This document shows, in pieces, positions 23,156-34,229 of a stretch of DNA of 64,000 nucleotides. A program made the translations under genes and the position numbers. Origin of the DNA: Ophiura sarsii. Taxonomy: Eukaryota > Echinodermata > Ophiuroidea > Amphilepidida > Ophiuridae. The notes beneath the pieces are model-generated. The model saw only the letters and a list, made by a program, of their open reading frames with translations, was not told where the DNA came from and ran no database searches. The DNA lies in contig CM069459.1 of NCBI GenBank assembly GCA_035610835.1, positions 29,610,366 through 29,674,365 of the forward strand, in the 5' to 3' direction. How positions within the stretch are numbered: the stretch's first letter is position 1; each line of letters starts with the position of its first letter.

Positions 23156-24172
23156 TTATCGAAAACCAAAATACGCTCCACCACCACCGTGTTCTTTTTG
23201 TTTTGGCTGATTTTTTCGCACTCGTCCGTCGACAGCGTGAGGAACCTCGGTATTCTGGTGCGGCGGGGAGTTGTTGTTATAACCAGGCTGCACCTGTAAT
23301 GGAAGATTTCTGTTATAATCAATTGCTTGCACATCAGCAGAATATTGTGGCTGTCCTTGATATTGCGTGGAATGAGCTTCTTTGAATTGAGGGGATTTGG
23401 GCCGCTCCTGGAATTTCGGAGACTGAGACCGTTCATGTGGTGACTCGGGTGGTTCATACGGTCTCCGTAATTTTGTTCTAGAGGGCGCCACTTCGTTATC
23501 AAACTGAAAAGCGTTATTGTCTGCTCCCAGGTGCGGACCGTGGTCTGCCGAATGTCTGTCGCGTGGGGACGCTCGTAATTTCTGATGATTAGCCGCGGTT
23601 AATCTGAATGAAAACTTCCCTTCTTCTGGATTCCAGGTCACGCACAGAAGAAACCAGAGGCGATACAGTTGGAGCATAATTACCAGCATATTTTTGAGGG
23701 TGAAAAATAGCAGTCCTTGATCGAGCACCTGGTATATTATAATGAGGTACAGCCGCATTCCAAGAAATGGCCCATCTTGCATGGTTATCACCAGAATTAT
23801 CGCCCACACCTCGATGTTGCTACATCGCTGCACCAACGTATCGTTACTTTGCGACAAACTCATGTTCCGCTTATCTTCTTTAGGACTTAGCTCTAGCGGA
23901 AAAATCAACAGACTTACAGACCAGATAATCAATATTATAAGGACGACCATTTTGTCGCAGCTGACCTGTACTGTTTGGACACCTTCGGCGAGGAATTCAA
24001 TGATATCAGCGGCAGTACCGATAGATCCTAGTAGCAAGTTAGCGAGCATCTCACGCGACATTTCGCCTTTGGGTAGCATCCATCTGCCGACCACTAGAAG
24101 AAACACCAAACCTTGCTCCAAACCTAGTGTCCAATTGATGGATCCCAAATCAAAGCTTTGGTCAAGCTTTAT
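23156..24172 (-). CDS. TMEM26-like copy A, exon 3 and stop
   Basis: After the acceptor 'attacag' the exon reads IKLDQSFDLGSINWTLGLEQ. It carries the conserved core (GRWMLP, GTAADIIEF, QDGPFL, FFTLKN, LQLYRLW) and the tail. The last unit is PPHQNTEVPHAVDG...GGGGAYFGFR, followed by TAA at 23158-23156. An ORF call starting at 24148 uses a TTG and is only the interior of this exon. Confidence 0.92.
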   Translation of the reverse strand: MKLDQSFDLGSINWTLGLEQGLVFLLVVGRWMLPKGEMSREMLANLLLGSIGTAADIIEFLAEGVQTVQVSCDKMVVLIILIIWSVSLLIFPLELSPKEDKRNMSLSQSNDTLVQRCSNIEVWAIILVITMQDGPFLGMRLYLIIIYQVLDQGLLFFTLKNMLVIMLQLYRLWFLLCVTWNPEEGKFSFRLTAANHQKLRASPRDRHSADHGPHLGADNNAFQFDNEVAPSRTKLRRPYEPPESPHERSQSPKFQERPKSPQFKEAHSTQYQGQPQYSADVQAIDYNRNLPLQVQPGYNNNSPPHQNTEVPHAVDGRVRKNQPKQKEHGGGGAYFGFR

Positions 24173-27100
24173 CTGTAATTAACAAGGGGAAATCATTTTA
24201 GTTATGTTAATATACGATTATGTCTGAAGTCTATTTAACCTCATCTGGACAGTGACGTATAGGCCTAATTTTTAGGCCGTAACATCTACGCATGCGTATG
24301 TACCATCCGTCTGTCCTTTGTATGCATCGTAAACGATGTAAATATTGGCAAGCTGAATCCCCGGAATCCATATTTCGGATCACTTATACCGTCCATGTAG
24401 GCCCTATAATGCTGCTACGTATGTTAAAAACTCCCATTGATGCTTCGCTCTTTCCACAACAAGAGCACATGTTTGAAAATATGGCTGGAAGACCCATAGC
24501 ATATAATTTTAACACTTTTGAACACTTTCACCCAAAGATCAATTATATTTTGTGAAGGGAAAAAAAGTATCACCAAAGATTCCTACCAGAGTACCATGAT
24601 ACTGTTTGGAACACTACTTATCTTAGTGTAAGCTCTTAAAAGAGCCCATTTTTTAAACATTTCTAAATACACGGTCCCTTGTTTCAAAAATATAAAAACA
24701 ATGTTCGCACAAAGAATCCTTATTGTGGGTCATTTGGCATTCTTCCCTTCCCGACACAAACCCATATTATACGGTGCATGTTGTCTCTCATCAATTCGGG
24801 AAAGTCAGCTTTGTTCCCCAGCACCTGTTTCCATTTCATTCGTTTCAAGCGGCAGACGTCTGCAGTCGACATCCCAAAAATGTAGGAAATTGTTACATTT
24901 CATAACTATATTTGGAATCATCATGTGAATTGCATTGAAAGAAGTACAAACATGCCAAGTATTGATTCAGTAATCCTTTGGATAGACCTTGAAAGTTGAG
25001 ATTTTTTTTTGAAAAATCTGTTTTGTATATATATGGTAGAACTATATAGCCGCGTGGAAAGTGTTTAGAGAGGGGATTTTGCTATGACTTACCCCACCAA
25101 GAGCTAAGGAAATCTGAGCGACGGTTTTATCATTTTCGAACAGTGAACATGTTGAGAAGTTGTTTTTATTCTGATACGCTATTCGTTTGTCTAACAGAGT
25201 CCACTCCAGCAAACACAGTGTAGGCACAGTTCCAGCTAGGTAGATAAAAACGCAGGGGTTGAACCTGAGTATCGATAAGAGAAAAACACAAATGATTATA
25301 AGATGTACTGACATCATCTCGGGCATTATCTTAATCATACACGTCATTTCATTGGTAAAGTTGGAGTTGATTAGTTATCAATTAGCTTAATTTATCCTAT
25401 TATTTGCATCAACACATTATCATTTATCATTGCACTCCTGCTCCCAGAGTGCGTATAGTTTTAAATATTGCGATCAATAATTCATGAGTATTAATGCTGA
25501 TAACCAGTCGAATGAACGAGTTGGATTGAAGTCACTGGCGATTGCGGGCTTAGCAACCTGCCCCAATGCTTGGCAAGACGCGCGTACGGTCGCTGCCTTC
25601 GTAATTGCATTCATTTGATAACTAAATCCAGTCTAAGTGCCCTTTCTTTACATTTTTGTATTATGCACCTCAAATTTGCAATTTTGAGGCAAAATGGTTA
25701 AAAAGAATTATTATTGAGGAAAACAATGAGACAATTAATAAGCAGTAGGCCTAAAAAATAGGTTGTTTTTTAATTCGACGCCAAACTGACTGATGCCGAA
25801 ATTTAAAATAAAACTGCAATAGATAAAAAATAGGTTTTTTTCTTCTTCAAGAAACGCGTGGGAAGAGCTCATTGCTCTATCAGGGATCTTGCCATGGATC
25901 TTGTCACTACTGAAATCACGTTGCCGACAGAACTTGCCGTCATCGTCTGCAAGTTTCGGTCCTAGGGCTATAAGTCTCATACGAGGCATTGTTCAACGGG
26001 TGTCACATCACAAGTCTGATCACATATAGGTATAGTTAGTATACACCTAGCACATAAAGTCCCTGCTCAGGTGCTTTGAGGTTGACTAATTCAAAATATA
26101 TAATCGGTACCAAAAATCTGAGATATACACTAAATGAGCAAATTTCTTCTCCGCAGTTTGATACCTCATTCAACAAAATCGAATGGATACTTTTAAAGTT
26201 ATGTCGATTTCAATGACCGTTCATGCAACAGAAAAGTGGCACTAGGTATAGGAAATCATTGATTTGTGTGTGATTTACCATAGACGGTAAAAATCAATGT
26301 TTTACCCGTCTATGGATTTACGCACTGAAAAACTCACAGCTTATCAGCTAAGACTTGTATTCTTCACAGCCAGATACACCCTTTGTCCCGCACATTACGG
26401 TTATCACTAAAGACCCATTCATCCGTCACGTTCAGATAGCACACAGTTATCACACACAAATCAATTATTCCTATACCTAGTGCCACTTTTCTGTTGCATG
26501 AACGGTCATTGAAATCGACATAACTTTAAAAGTATCCATTCGATTTTGTTGAATGAGGTATCAAACTGCGGAGAAGAAATTTGCTCATTTAATGTATATC
26601 TCAGATTTTTGGTACCGATTATATATTTTGAATTAGTCAACCTCAAAGCACCTGAGCAGGGACTTTATGTTCTAGGTGTATACCAAGTCTGATCACATAT
26701 ACACTGAAAAATAATTTGGTGTCATTTTGACACTAAAACAAGTGTCAAAAAATGGGTCCTCAGTTGGCCACCTAAAGGTGTCAAATTGATACCATTATGG
26801 GTGTAAAATATGACACCTTTGGGTGTCATATTCATTTTGACACCTAGGGTGGTTACCTGAGGACCCATTTTCGAAAAATACCATTACACCCCAAATGGGG
26901 TGTAATATTGACTCTTTTAAGTGTCATATTGAGTTTGACACCTAGGGTGGTTACCTGAGGACCCATTTTCGAAAAATGTCATTACACCCCAAATGGGGTG
27001 TAATATTGACTCTCATAATGATCCCTAACCCCGGTTTAGGATTTTTGACCGGGATCACAATTTTCGAGGAAAAAACACCAACTAAATCTCCGGGAACCTG

Positions 27101-30100
27101 CCGGGATTCGATCCGGGGACCCTCCGTTCTCAAGCCCCACCTTCCCACCACTAAGCCACGGCCCTCAACTACACATTCGTGCAGTATACTGCACTCATTA
27201 TATAGGCTCGGTTGACTACGTCATCGAAAACCGACGGCGCATGCGTTTGGAGAGGGACTTTGGATTAGCATTTTTTAGCACTCAGGGGGGTTAGGGTTAA
27301 TAGAACACAAAAAAAAAAGTTTTATTTTTTTTACCATAACCCTAACCCCGGTTTAGGATTTTTGACCGGGATCACAATTTTCGAGGAAAAAACACCAACT
27401 AAATCTCCGGGAACCTGCCGGGATTCGATCCGGGGACCCTCCGTTCTCAAGCCCCACCTTCCCACCACTAAGCCACGGCCCTCAGCTACACATTCGTGCA
27501 GTATACTGCACTCATTATATAGGCTCGGTTGACTATGTCATCGAAAACCGACGGCGCATGCGTTTGGAGAGGGACTTTGGATTAGCATTTTTTAGCACTC
27601 AGGAGGGTTAGGGTTAATAGAACACAAAAAAAAAACTTTTTTTTTTTTTACCATAACCCTAACCCCGGTTTAGGATTTTTGACCGGGATCACAATTTTCG
27701 AGGAAAAAACACCAACTAAATCTCCGGGAACCTGCCGGGATTCGATCCGGGGACCCTCCGTTCTCAAGCCCCACCTTCCCACCACTAAGCCACGGCCCTC
27801 AGCTACACATTCGTGCAGTATACTGCACTCATTATATAGGCTCGGTTGACTACGTCATCGAAAACCGACGGCGCATGCGTTTGGAGAGGGACTTTGGATT
27901 AGCATTTTTTAGCATTCAGGGGGGTTAGGGTTAAGAGTCAAATTGAGATAGCACATGTTTAGGAGCCGGTAAGACTGGTAAGTACCGATCTGCTCCATTT
28001 CCAGACATTTTTGATAATAATTATGATACAATTAGCGTAATGTAAGACGTCCGTATGAAAAAGACGACCACTGAGCCAGATGAATCGGGCTATATGTAAT
28101 GTTGCACATATCATCGTATGTATGCATGACGAACACACACATAGTACTAGTAGGTCCATGCACTGACACACAGTCCAACAAAATGCTAGTCTCTGACTAT
28201 GAAATTGTAATTTATTTCATCAGTTAGTTGGCGCAATATTATACAACATGAACAAGGCTTACATTACGCTAATTGTATCATAATTATTATCAAAAATGTC
28301 TGGAAATGGAGCAGATCGCTACTTACCAGTCTTACCGGCTCGTAACATGCAGACAAAATGGCGACGAGAAAACGCATGCGTTGATATGTTGATAGACGCC
28401 CAATTTGGTGTCAGAATTACACCAATTGGTGTCATGCTGCTTCGACACCTCTAAAAACCGTGAGCTTTCCCGCCAACTATTGACGCCCTTGGAGTTATTT
28501 CAATTAATCTGACACCAGTTTTGGTGTAAATCACTAAATGATCACTGAAAGGTGTCCGTCGGATACTTAACGGTGTCACCGTAAATTATGTGCAAACCCA
28601 TATCATTGACGATTACACCAGTTTTGGAGTCAAAATAACACCTTTGTAAGTGACAGTTGACTCCAAGAAGGTGTCGCTGTGACACCAATTCATTTTCAGT
28701 GTAGGTATAGTTAGTATATACCAAGTCTGATCACATATAGGTATAGTTAGTATATACCAAGTCTGATCACATATAGGTATAGTTAGTATACCAAGTCTGA
28801 TCACATATATATATAGTTAGTATTATATACCAAGTCTGATCACATTATAGGTATAGTTAGTATACCCTCTAGATACGTAATGTGCCACGGTAGTGAGTCC
28901 CCTTAATTGGGGTGTCACATTTTTACCATATAGGCCTTTTTAAAAAGTGTCTCATTTGATAGTGAAATAGCACGATTTCAGGGTACTGAGGGGAAACATA
29001 AATCATCATATCTCTGCTTGTTATTAGCGTCATTTTTGCATAAACATATGCCAAATAATTACCTTTCACACGTTATTATTTCCATAAAGCTGTGAACTGC
29101 AAAATAATTAGAAATATTACAACATATCCATTGAATTCTAATATAAAGTTGTTTATCATTATATGTTGACATGTTGGTAGTCTAATATGCTGTAGTCATT
29201 TATGGGGGATGTAATGGACAATTAATAACTTCACATTTTTACACATCTTGTCTTATCAAAGTGTCCCATAGGACAGTGAAAATTGATGATTTTTATATAA
29301 ATTATCACATCTTCGCGTCTACTAAACCAAAAAAGGTTATGTTGGTACTAAAATGTTGTTCACGACGAACATTTAATAAAAATCATGCAATGCCTGCCAT
29401 AGACATGATAGACAGATAAAAGGCAGGGCGAGACTATAAAAGGGCGAGACTAAGAGTAATGGGCGTGACCATTAAATCACAGATCAATTAAATAGGCTTG
29501 ATGGAATAATAAGTATAGGGGGTGTCTAAGGGGCGAATTTATTAACCGTAAAACAACATTTGGCCAAACATTTTAGGCCTATGTATAATCAGTCTCATCA
29601 TGTATTGGCCTACTACGCTTTATTCCGTCAAGGTATCAAATGTTGTTTACGGTAAATAATATCGCCGTGGTGGGGGGGGGGGGGGGGGGGGGGTATGCCA
29701 AACCTGTTTCAAAACAACAATTACAATATTGACGTTACATTTGTCGTTACTTAATTTGATAATAATATATCGCTTAAAAGTGACCTAATTGTATTATCAA
29801 GTAACTATTACAGTATACAATTAAACTTGACCTTGTACATTACTGGTGTTTAATTGACCGTAACACTATAGAACAGAATGCGGGAAAATTGAACGCTGAT
29901 ATCAATAATTTTACTAAAAACTATTGAACCCAACAAAAATATTTATTTTCCTCGTTGGCAAATCTAACTCAATGTTGTGTTCAGATCTTGCATTATTTAC
30001 ACGATTTTCGTAACATTTCTGACAGTTTTTCCTTCAAGTATTCGCACATATTTCGCTATTAGTATTGTCAACTGTTTCCATAACGGATTGTTTGACACAA

Positions 30101-31291
30101 GGGATTACCCTGTCAAAATCAGTCCTAATTAGTTTGATAAGACATCCTTTTGACTTAAATTACTAAACATTATGTTTTATAGGACCAGAATTTAGGAACA
30201 TGACTAACATATCTGCATACGTGTAGTGTGATTATGTTAAAATGCATAAACTCGGACAATGTTATTCAAATAATTATGAGCTCTTCCAAATATGTTAATA
30301 CATTATAAAGATTTCTTGTATAGGCTCCACAACAAATGTGAAACTCAATATCAAAAAGTTGTTATCTAGTATTTCAAATCGATAGGCTTTTTTGCTACTG
30401 GTATCAGTAACCATGGTAACGTAGGCCCATTTACAAAATCAGGCCAACAATTAAACATACTAGTCAGTCCTTGAATATGTTTGTTTTGTATATTTCTCGT
30501 TTTACACATCGCTTTTCAACCGTCCAGGTAAATTGGCAGATCGGGCAATCGGGCTTGTATTTCCTAATCTGGATATGCATTGCCTAATCAGGCAAACATT
30601 TAAAAATACTTTAGTGAGTCGTGAGTCGTGTTATCCTTGAGGTATACTTTGAAAATTGGGAAAGGTTTCTGAAAAATCTGTTTTTGTATAATGGCATAAC
30701 TAATTGCCGCGTGTAAAGTGTTAATATATTTGATTTTGTTAATTTTATTGATGTCTATGTCATTTTCAAATAATAAAAGATTAACAACAAATGGCTTTTG
30801 GAGTTATGGCCATACATTATAGCTGGCATAGTTAGGCCAAACAAAGAAGATAGTCTGTCTCAGAAACATTGTGCAAAAAAGCTAAGTGCTGTGCGATTTT
30901 AAAAGAAGAAGAAAAAAAATCCCAAAAAAGAAAATCCAAAAAATAAATCCAAAAAAAAAAATAATAATAATAATTTTAGCCCCAGCGCATAGACCTACGC
31001 GCCGTAGCTCATTTCACCTACCATGCGGGCGGGCTTCTGAGACAGACCTTCTTCTTTGTTTGGCCTTACTTTTAATAAAAACCATACACCTACTGACCTT
31101 CTCCACTCTCCATGCTTACTACATCCTAGTGTAAAGATGCTCTCCACGCCGAGCGCAAACACCGCTGCCACAGCTATCATGGCATACCCCAAGTGCCCCT
31201 TGTCTTCAACCAGTCTGTACACGCACACAATGATATGGGCCGAGAAGAGGATGCGCACCAGTATGGCTTTTAACTTCACCCAAAGTCCCAT
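23156..31291 (-). CDS. TMEM26-like protein, copy A (3 exons, 460 aa)
   Basis: Multi-pass membrane protein of the TMEM26 family. The molecular function of the family is unknown; vertebrate TMEM26 is best known as a beige-fat marker. The CDS joins 31291-31098, 25264-25093 and 24172-23156 (194+172+1017 nt). Matches to family hallmarks: two N-terminal membrane segments in exon 1; FNPCVFIYLAGTVPTLCLLEW in exon 2 against F.P.IFLY....P.L.LLE; then WTLGLEQ...GRWMLP, GTAADIIEF, MQDGPFL.RL, FFTLKN and LQLYRLW in exon 3. I count eight likely membrane segments, then a hydrophilic tail rich in Pro, Ser, Arg and Gln. The start ATG at 31291 lies in ACCATGG and aligns with copy B. The protein is longer than human TMEM26 (about 370 aa) because of the tail, which ends with one 36-residue unit. 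AATAAA overlaps the stop region (23151-23156). Splice phases are 2 and 0. The exons are well supported; the transcript is inferred. Confidence 0.9.
24845..25067. mobile_element. CACTTTCCACGCGGC MITE in copy A intron 2
   Basis: This member of the family defined at 31868-32113 runs from 'agcggcagacg' to 'gccgcgtggaaagtg', 25 bp from the exon 2 donor. The paralogous site in copy B (42774-42988) carries the same family in the opposite orientation. Confidence 0.85.
25093..25264 (-). CDS. TMEM26-like copy A, exon 2
   Basis: The acceptor tttttctcttatcgatactcag precedes G|TTC AAC CCC. The exon encodes FNPCVFIYLAGTVPTLCLLE, a third membrane segment, then a polar loop ending in SLALGG. The donor GTAAGT (25092-25087) is phase 0. 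Length is 172 nt. Confidence 0.92.
26040..26682. mobile_element. Foldback element with ~230-bp arms
   Basis: Arms 26040-26275 and 26450-26682 are nearly exact inverse copies ('tatacacctag' outward, 'ggcactaggtatagg' inward), with a spacer of about 175 bp. It sits in a tandem repeat of 'caagtctgatcacatataggtatagttagta', which resumes at 28703. No coding sequence. Confidence 0.9.
27096..27165 (-). tRNA. tRNA-like sequence (Ser-TGA-like), repeat-embedded, unit 1
   Basis: Minus strand GGGCCGTGGCTTAGTGG resembles a tRNA 5' part with an A box (TGGCTTAGTGG), and GGATCGAATCC is a B box. The loop CTTGAGA would give anticodon TGA (Ser). The long variable arm expected of tRNA-Ser is absent and the acceptor stem is imperfect. 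I take it as a tRNA-derived promoter module, not a working tRNA. Confidence 0.5.
27412..27481 (-). tRNA. tRNA-like sequence, repeat-embedded, unit 2
   Basis: Same block as in unit 1, with A box, TGA-type loop and GGATCGAATCC box conserved; part of the tandem array. Confidence 0.5.
27728..27797 (-). tRNA. tRNA-like sequence, repeat-embedded, unit 3
   Basis: Same block as in units 1 and 2, third of the tandem array. Confidence 0.5.
27953..28345. mobile_element. Foldback MITE with ~85-bp TIRs
   Basis: 'Gagccggtaagactggtaag' through 'ttagcgtaatgtaag' is inverted at 28259-28341. The two ends extend to 'catgtt' / 'aacatg'. The spacer has no gene. It lies within the GGTGTCA composite. Confidence 0.85.
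28703..28872. repeat. Tandem ~36-bp units 'gtctgatcacatataggtatagttagtata'
   Basis: About four to five units in a row, with one more to the left of the foldback element at 26010-26040. The array was split by insertions at 26040-28701. Confidence 0.85.
28873..30840. other. Intron 1 sequence of copy A shared with copy B
   Basis: Segments near 29400-30060 correspond to 45770-46330 in copy B intron 1 ('accgtaac.cta.a.aacagaatgcg', 'tcagatcttgcattatt'), and 30637-30850 corresponds to 48790-49020. These are remnants of the pre-duplication intron. A 22-G run lies near 29672. No exon recognised. Confidence 0.7.
31098..31291 (-). CDS. TMEM26-like copy A, exon 1
   Basis: It encodes residues 1-64 plus two bases of codon 65. 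ATG at 31291 is in a strong ACCATGG context. It contains two hydrophobic helices (about 8-26 and 37-55) and ends GEWR-AG before the donor GTCAGT (31097-31092), phase 2. The split AG|G codon restores Arg on joining to exon 2. Confidence 0.9.
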
Positions 31292-31400
31292 GGTTTCATT
31301 CAAATGGTAGGCTATTATAGATCAAATCGGATAGATATCGTTATCAACTGTGTAGCGCTTCAGCTAGTGCTGTCTGTTTCAATATGGTAAACTCTAGTCA
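31292..31400 (-). promoter_or_regulatory. Conserved 5' flank of copy A
   Basis: The 5' flank shares blocks with copy B 49232-49338: 'caaatggtaggctat', 'gcttcag(c/t)tagtgctgtct' and 'tttcaatatg.taaactct.gtcaaa'. Conservation here shows that the duplication included the 5' UTR and probably the proximal promoter. No clear TATA box is visible. Confidence 0.5.
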
Positions 31401-31867
31401 AACTTTCTCTAGGTAGCCTGGCTATTAAAATGAATAAAATCATGACAATAGCCGTAATTTCTGTTAAATGTCAGATTTATAGACTTACCGTATTCAATTT
31501 GTTCAAAACTAAATAACAATAGTTGGTGGAACCGTGCCAAGGTATAGTTCAAGGTAGTGCCTGCTTGACTATGTTGACTTGACAAGTTTATCTTATCAGA
31601 AAATAGTGCCATGGGTGGAAATAGGATGTCCGGGTGGAAAATACCTTGATCGTCTTTAGGTGTACTAAATTATTGTGACCTAGAAGTAAACGCCTTAACC
31701 TCCTGACCATTGCCGCCTGTCAGCACTTGTATAGCAGCAATCAGTATCGTGCACGAAATGCTATCTTCAGTAGATAGCAATCAATAAACTGCGGTACTAT
31801 TACTACAGCAGCGCAACCGGCCATACACACCCCAACAGGGATTCGTTTCTTATTTTAGGCAATCATT

Positions 31868-32113
31868 AACGCTTTCCACGCGGCTATTATTTTTACCATA
31901 CACAAAACAGATTTTTCAGAAACCTTTCATAATTTTCAAAGTCTATCTCAAAGATTACTGACCAAACACTAGGTATGTTTGTACTTATTTCAATGCATTT
32001 CTCATGGTGATTCCAAATATGGTATGAAATACAGTAATGTTGACATTTTTGAAACATTTTGTGAAATTTTGGAATGTCGTCTGCAGCTGCCTGCCGCGTG
32101 GAAAGTGTTAAGA
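31868..32113. mobile_element. CACTTTCCACGCGGC MITE with TTAA flanks
   Basis: The element is bounded by TTAA on both sides, with ends C(A/G)CTTTCCACGCGGC inverted. TTAA target duplication is typical of piggyBac-type transposition. Other members: 24845-25067, 30637-30735 (partial), 42774-42988, 48622-48871 and 63812-64000. Confidence 0.85.
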
Positions 32114-32516
32114 TTCGAATGATCAAGTCAACTTGGGACTTTCACAGAGAGTATATAGTTTACTATAGTTTAATCAGTTCCAAATTGGCGAGGAATATAT
32201 TCGGTTTATATCTCTCCGCGCGCAAAAGTAATCCAAGCGTACGCGCGAGATTTTGGCCACACGCCTGCGATTTTTAACCCCACGCACGCGTCACGCCATA
32301 TGATGCACAGTGCGCTTGTTGCCTTCATTCGCGCCTGCATTCTTCTGTATTCATTCGCTGCTCTAAGGAGGCTTCGCCAATAGGGAACTGATCAAACTAT
32401 TAAAGTTTGTAGTGCATCTGATTTCCATCTAACAGTGAGCTTAGACCATTAAAAATAATACTATTAAATGTAATCTTATAGTCGCTGGACGAGGCTATTA
32501 GCATGTACTATTGGCC

Positions 32517-32775
32517 AGCTTCCGGATGTAGACGTATCCACCACGCAAAAGTATATGGGTCAATATATCGAAAATGATGGAATGAAAGAAAAATTGCAAT
32601 ATCTTCCGTTTCCGTCGATAACCTTTTTTTCCGTCGATAACTTTGTTCTTGAGAATATTTACCCTTTCCCCTATTTGGCTATAAATTCACTGATATCATT
32701 TTTCTTGCATTCCATCATTTTCGATATGTTGACCCGTGTACTTTTGCGTGGTGGGTACGTCTACATTTGGGAGCT
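32517..32775. mobile_element. Foldback MITE with ~60-bp TIRs
   Basis: 'Gtagacgtatccaccacgca' to 'atcgaaaatgatggaatg' returns inverted at 32706-32764. The interior has 'ccgtcgataac' twice. No gene. Confidence 0.85.
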
Positions 32776-33057
32776 GGCTATTTTTGCCTAATTCTTAAGA
32801 TTTCCACCAATTGCTGCATTTGGAAGTTTTGATAATGGAAAGTGTGGAGTGTTTATAGTATGACCTATTAGTATTACACTGCATAAGAAGCTATTTTCTA
32901 TCTTCTATTTTCCGTGATAGCAATCAAGAAACATCGGTAGGCCTACTATATAGGAGGTAAGTTTCTATCTTCGCTTGGATAGCAATCACGAGACGGCGGT
33001 ATAGGAGCTATCCTCTATCTTCAGTAAGTAGCAATCACGAAATAACAGTACTATATA

Positions 33058-33620
33058 CAGGGTGTGTTAATAAATAGTTCCAAATGCATCTCTTTTTTTT
33101 TAAAGAAAAAAAGTAGACATTTGGTAATAGCAGTTTATCCCATAATTTCACCCTCTTACTCCCAAGATAATCAATTCAGTAACAAGAGTGCAAATTCCAC
33201 TCTGGCCACTTTTGAATTTAAAACAAGAATGGCATTTTCAACTGAATAAACTGCATTTGCGATTCCAATGATTTTTTAACATAGGGTACATCAATGTATT
33301 GTTTAAAGTACATGTACTATTCAAATGTGGTTTGCCATGGATATGGATGAAAATATGGGTTTCTGTTCAAATTAAACTACTATCACCATTGAGTAGGAAT
33401 TGTTAATGGTTGTATTGATTATGTTCAATTTATACACATTGAGGTAGAGTGTTATAAAAGAGTTCTCCGCACATGAAAAGTGGCCAAAGTTGAACGAAAC
33501 GAAAGCTCCAAAATGGAAAAAGATTCCTTGTAACACATTAAGGATAGTTGAACATGAGTATATTTTTCATGGCAAAAACATTGAGTGTCTCATGGGACAA
33601 TTTGTTTTTAACACGCCCTG
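33058..33620. mobile_element. TA-flanked TIR element, CAGGGTGTGTTAA ends
   Basis: The left end is CAGGGTGTGTTAATAAAT; the right end is the inverse of 'ttaacacgccctg'. TA lies on both sides. No transposase. Confidence 0.7.
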
Positions 33621-34229
33621 TATGAGCTATTTTCAATAGATCACACTCGATCTATGATGATCGATTGGATAACGAGAGCCGTTATCACAGTGCTGCATTG
33701 TTGAGACAAGCCATGATCACACCAATTAACCAAAACAGACAAAACTTATAGTTTGCATGATTGTCATAGTTTTATTTCGTGAACACACAACATCCATACC
33801 ATACATTAATTATAGACTTGCCAGCTGAGAAGATAGTACCTGACTTCCGACCTCAACCTATTTGCTAATAGAGACATTTATTAATATAAAATTGTGTTAT
33901 TACACCTCATAAATATTCATGAGATAATAGGCATACGTCCTGCCATTTCATTGGTCAATTGAGGAGAACACAGTGATAATAAATTGAGCTATTGAAGACA
34001 TTGAGCTATTTCCCGTGTAATATTTTTACTACTTATTTTACTACTTGTTTGTTTGATTGTTTGGTTGTTTGTTTGTTTGTTTATGAGTTTACACGGTTGG
34101 TCCGTAAGAACACATGCTTGGGTCCTGATGGGACAAGACTCGAGCAAAATGCTCGGACCAGGCTTAATGCCGCATGATAGCTGAATGAAATGATAGTAAG
34201 AAAAGATGGAAGAAAAGAATGAAGTTAAA

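Larger units (their letters stand above)
27019..27935. repeat. Three tandem ~316-bp units with telomere-like ends
   Basis: Each unit opens with ccctaaccccggtttagg (27028, 27343, 27660) and closes with 'gggttagggtta'. The last two are joined to the previous unit by A-rich / T-rich linkers. Units are almost identical. Each contains one tRNA-like block on the minus strand. Confidence 0.9.
26702..28701. mobile_element. Composite TA-flanked TIR element rich in GGTGTCA motifs
   Basis: The ends CACTGAAAAATAATTTGGTG and the inverse of 'caccaattcattttcagtg' are flanked by TA. Inside, 'ggtgtca' / 'tgacacc' motifs recur many times, including two ~120-bp tandem units near 26850-27005. Three tRNA-like tandem units (27019-27935) and another foldback element (27953-28345) are nested within. 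Confidence 0.85.

Noticed and set aside
23152..23502. 116-codon minus-strand frame over the copy A tail
   Set aside because: Out-of-frame shadow of exon 3 of copy A.
24679..24928. Extra exon candidates in intron 2 of copy A
   Set aside because: Two overlapping plus-strand frames run into the MITE at 24845; no splice sites and the wrong strand for the gene.
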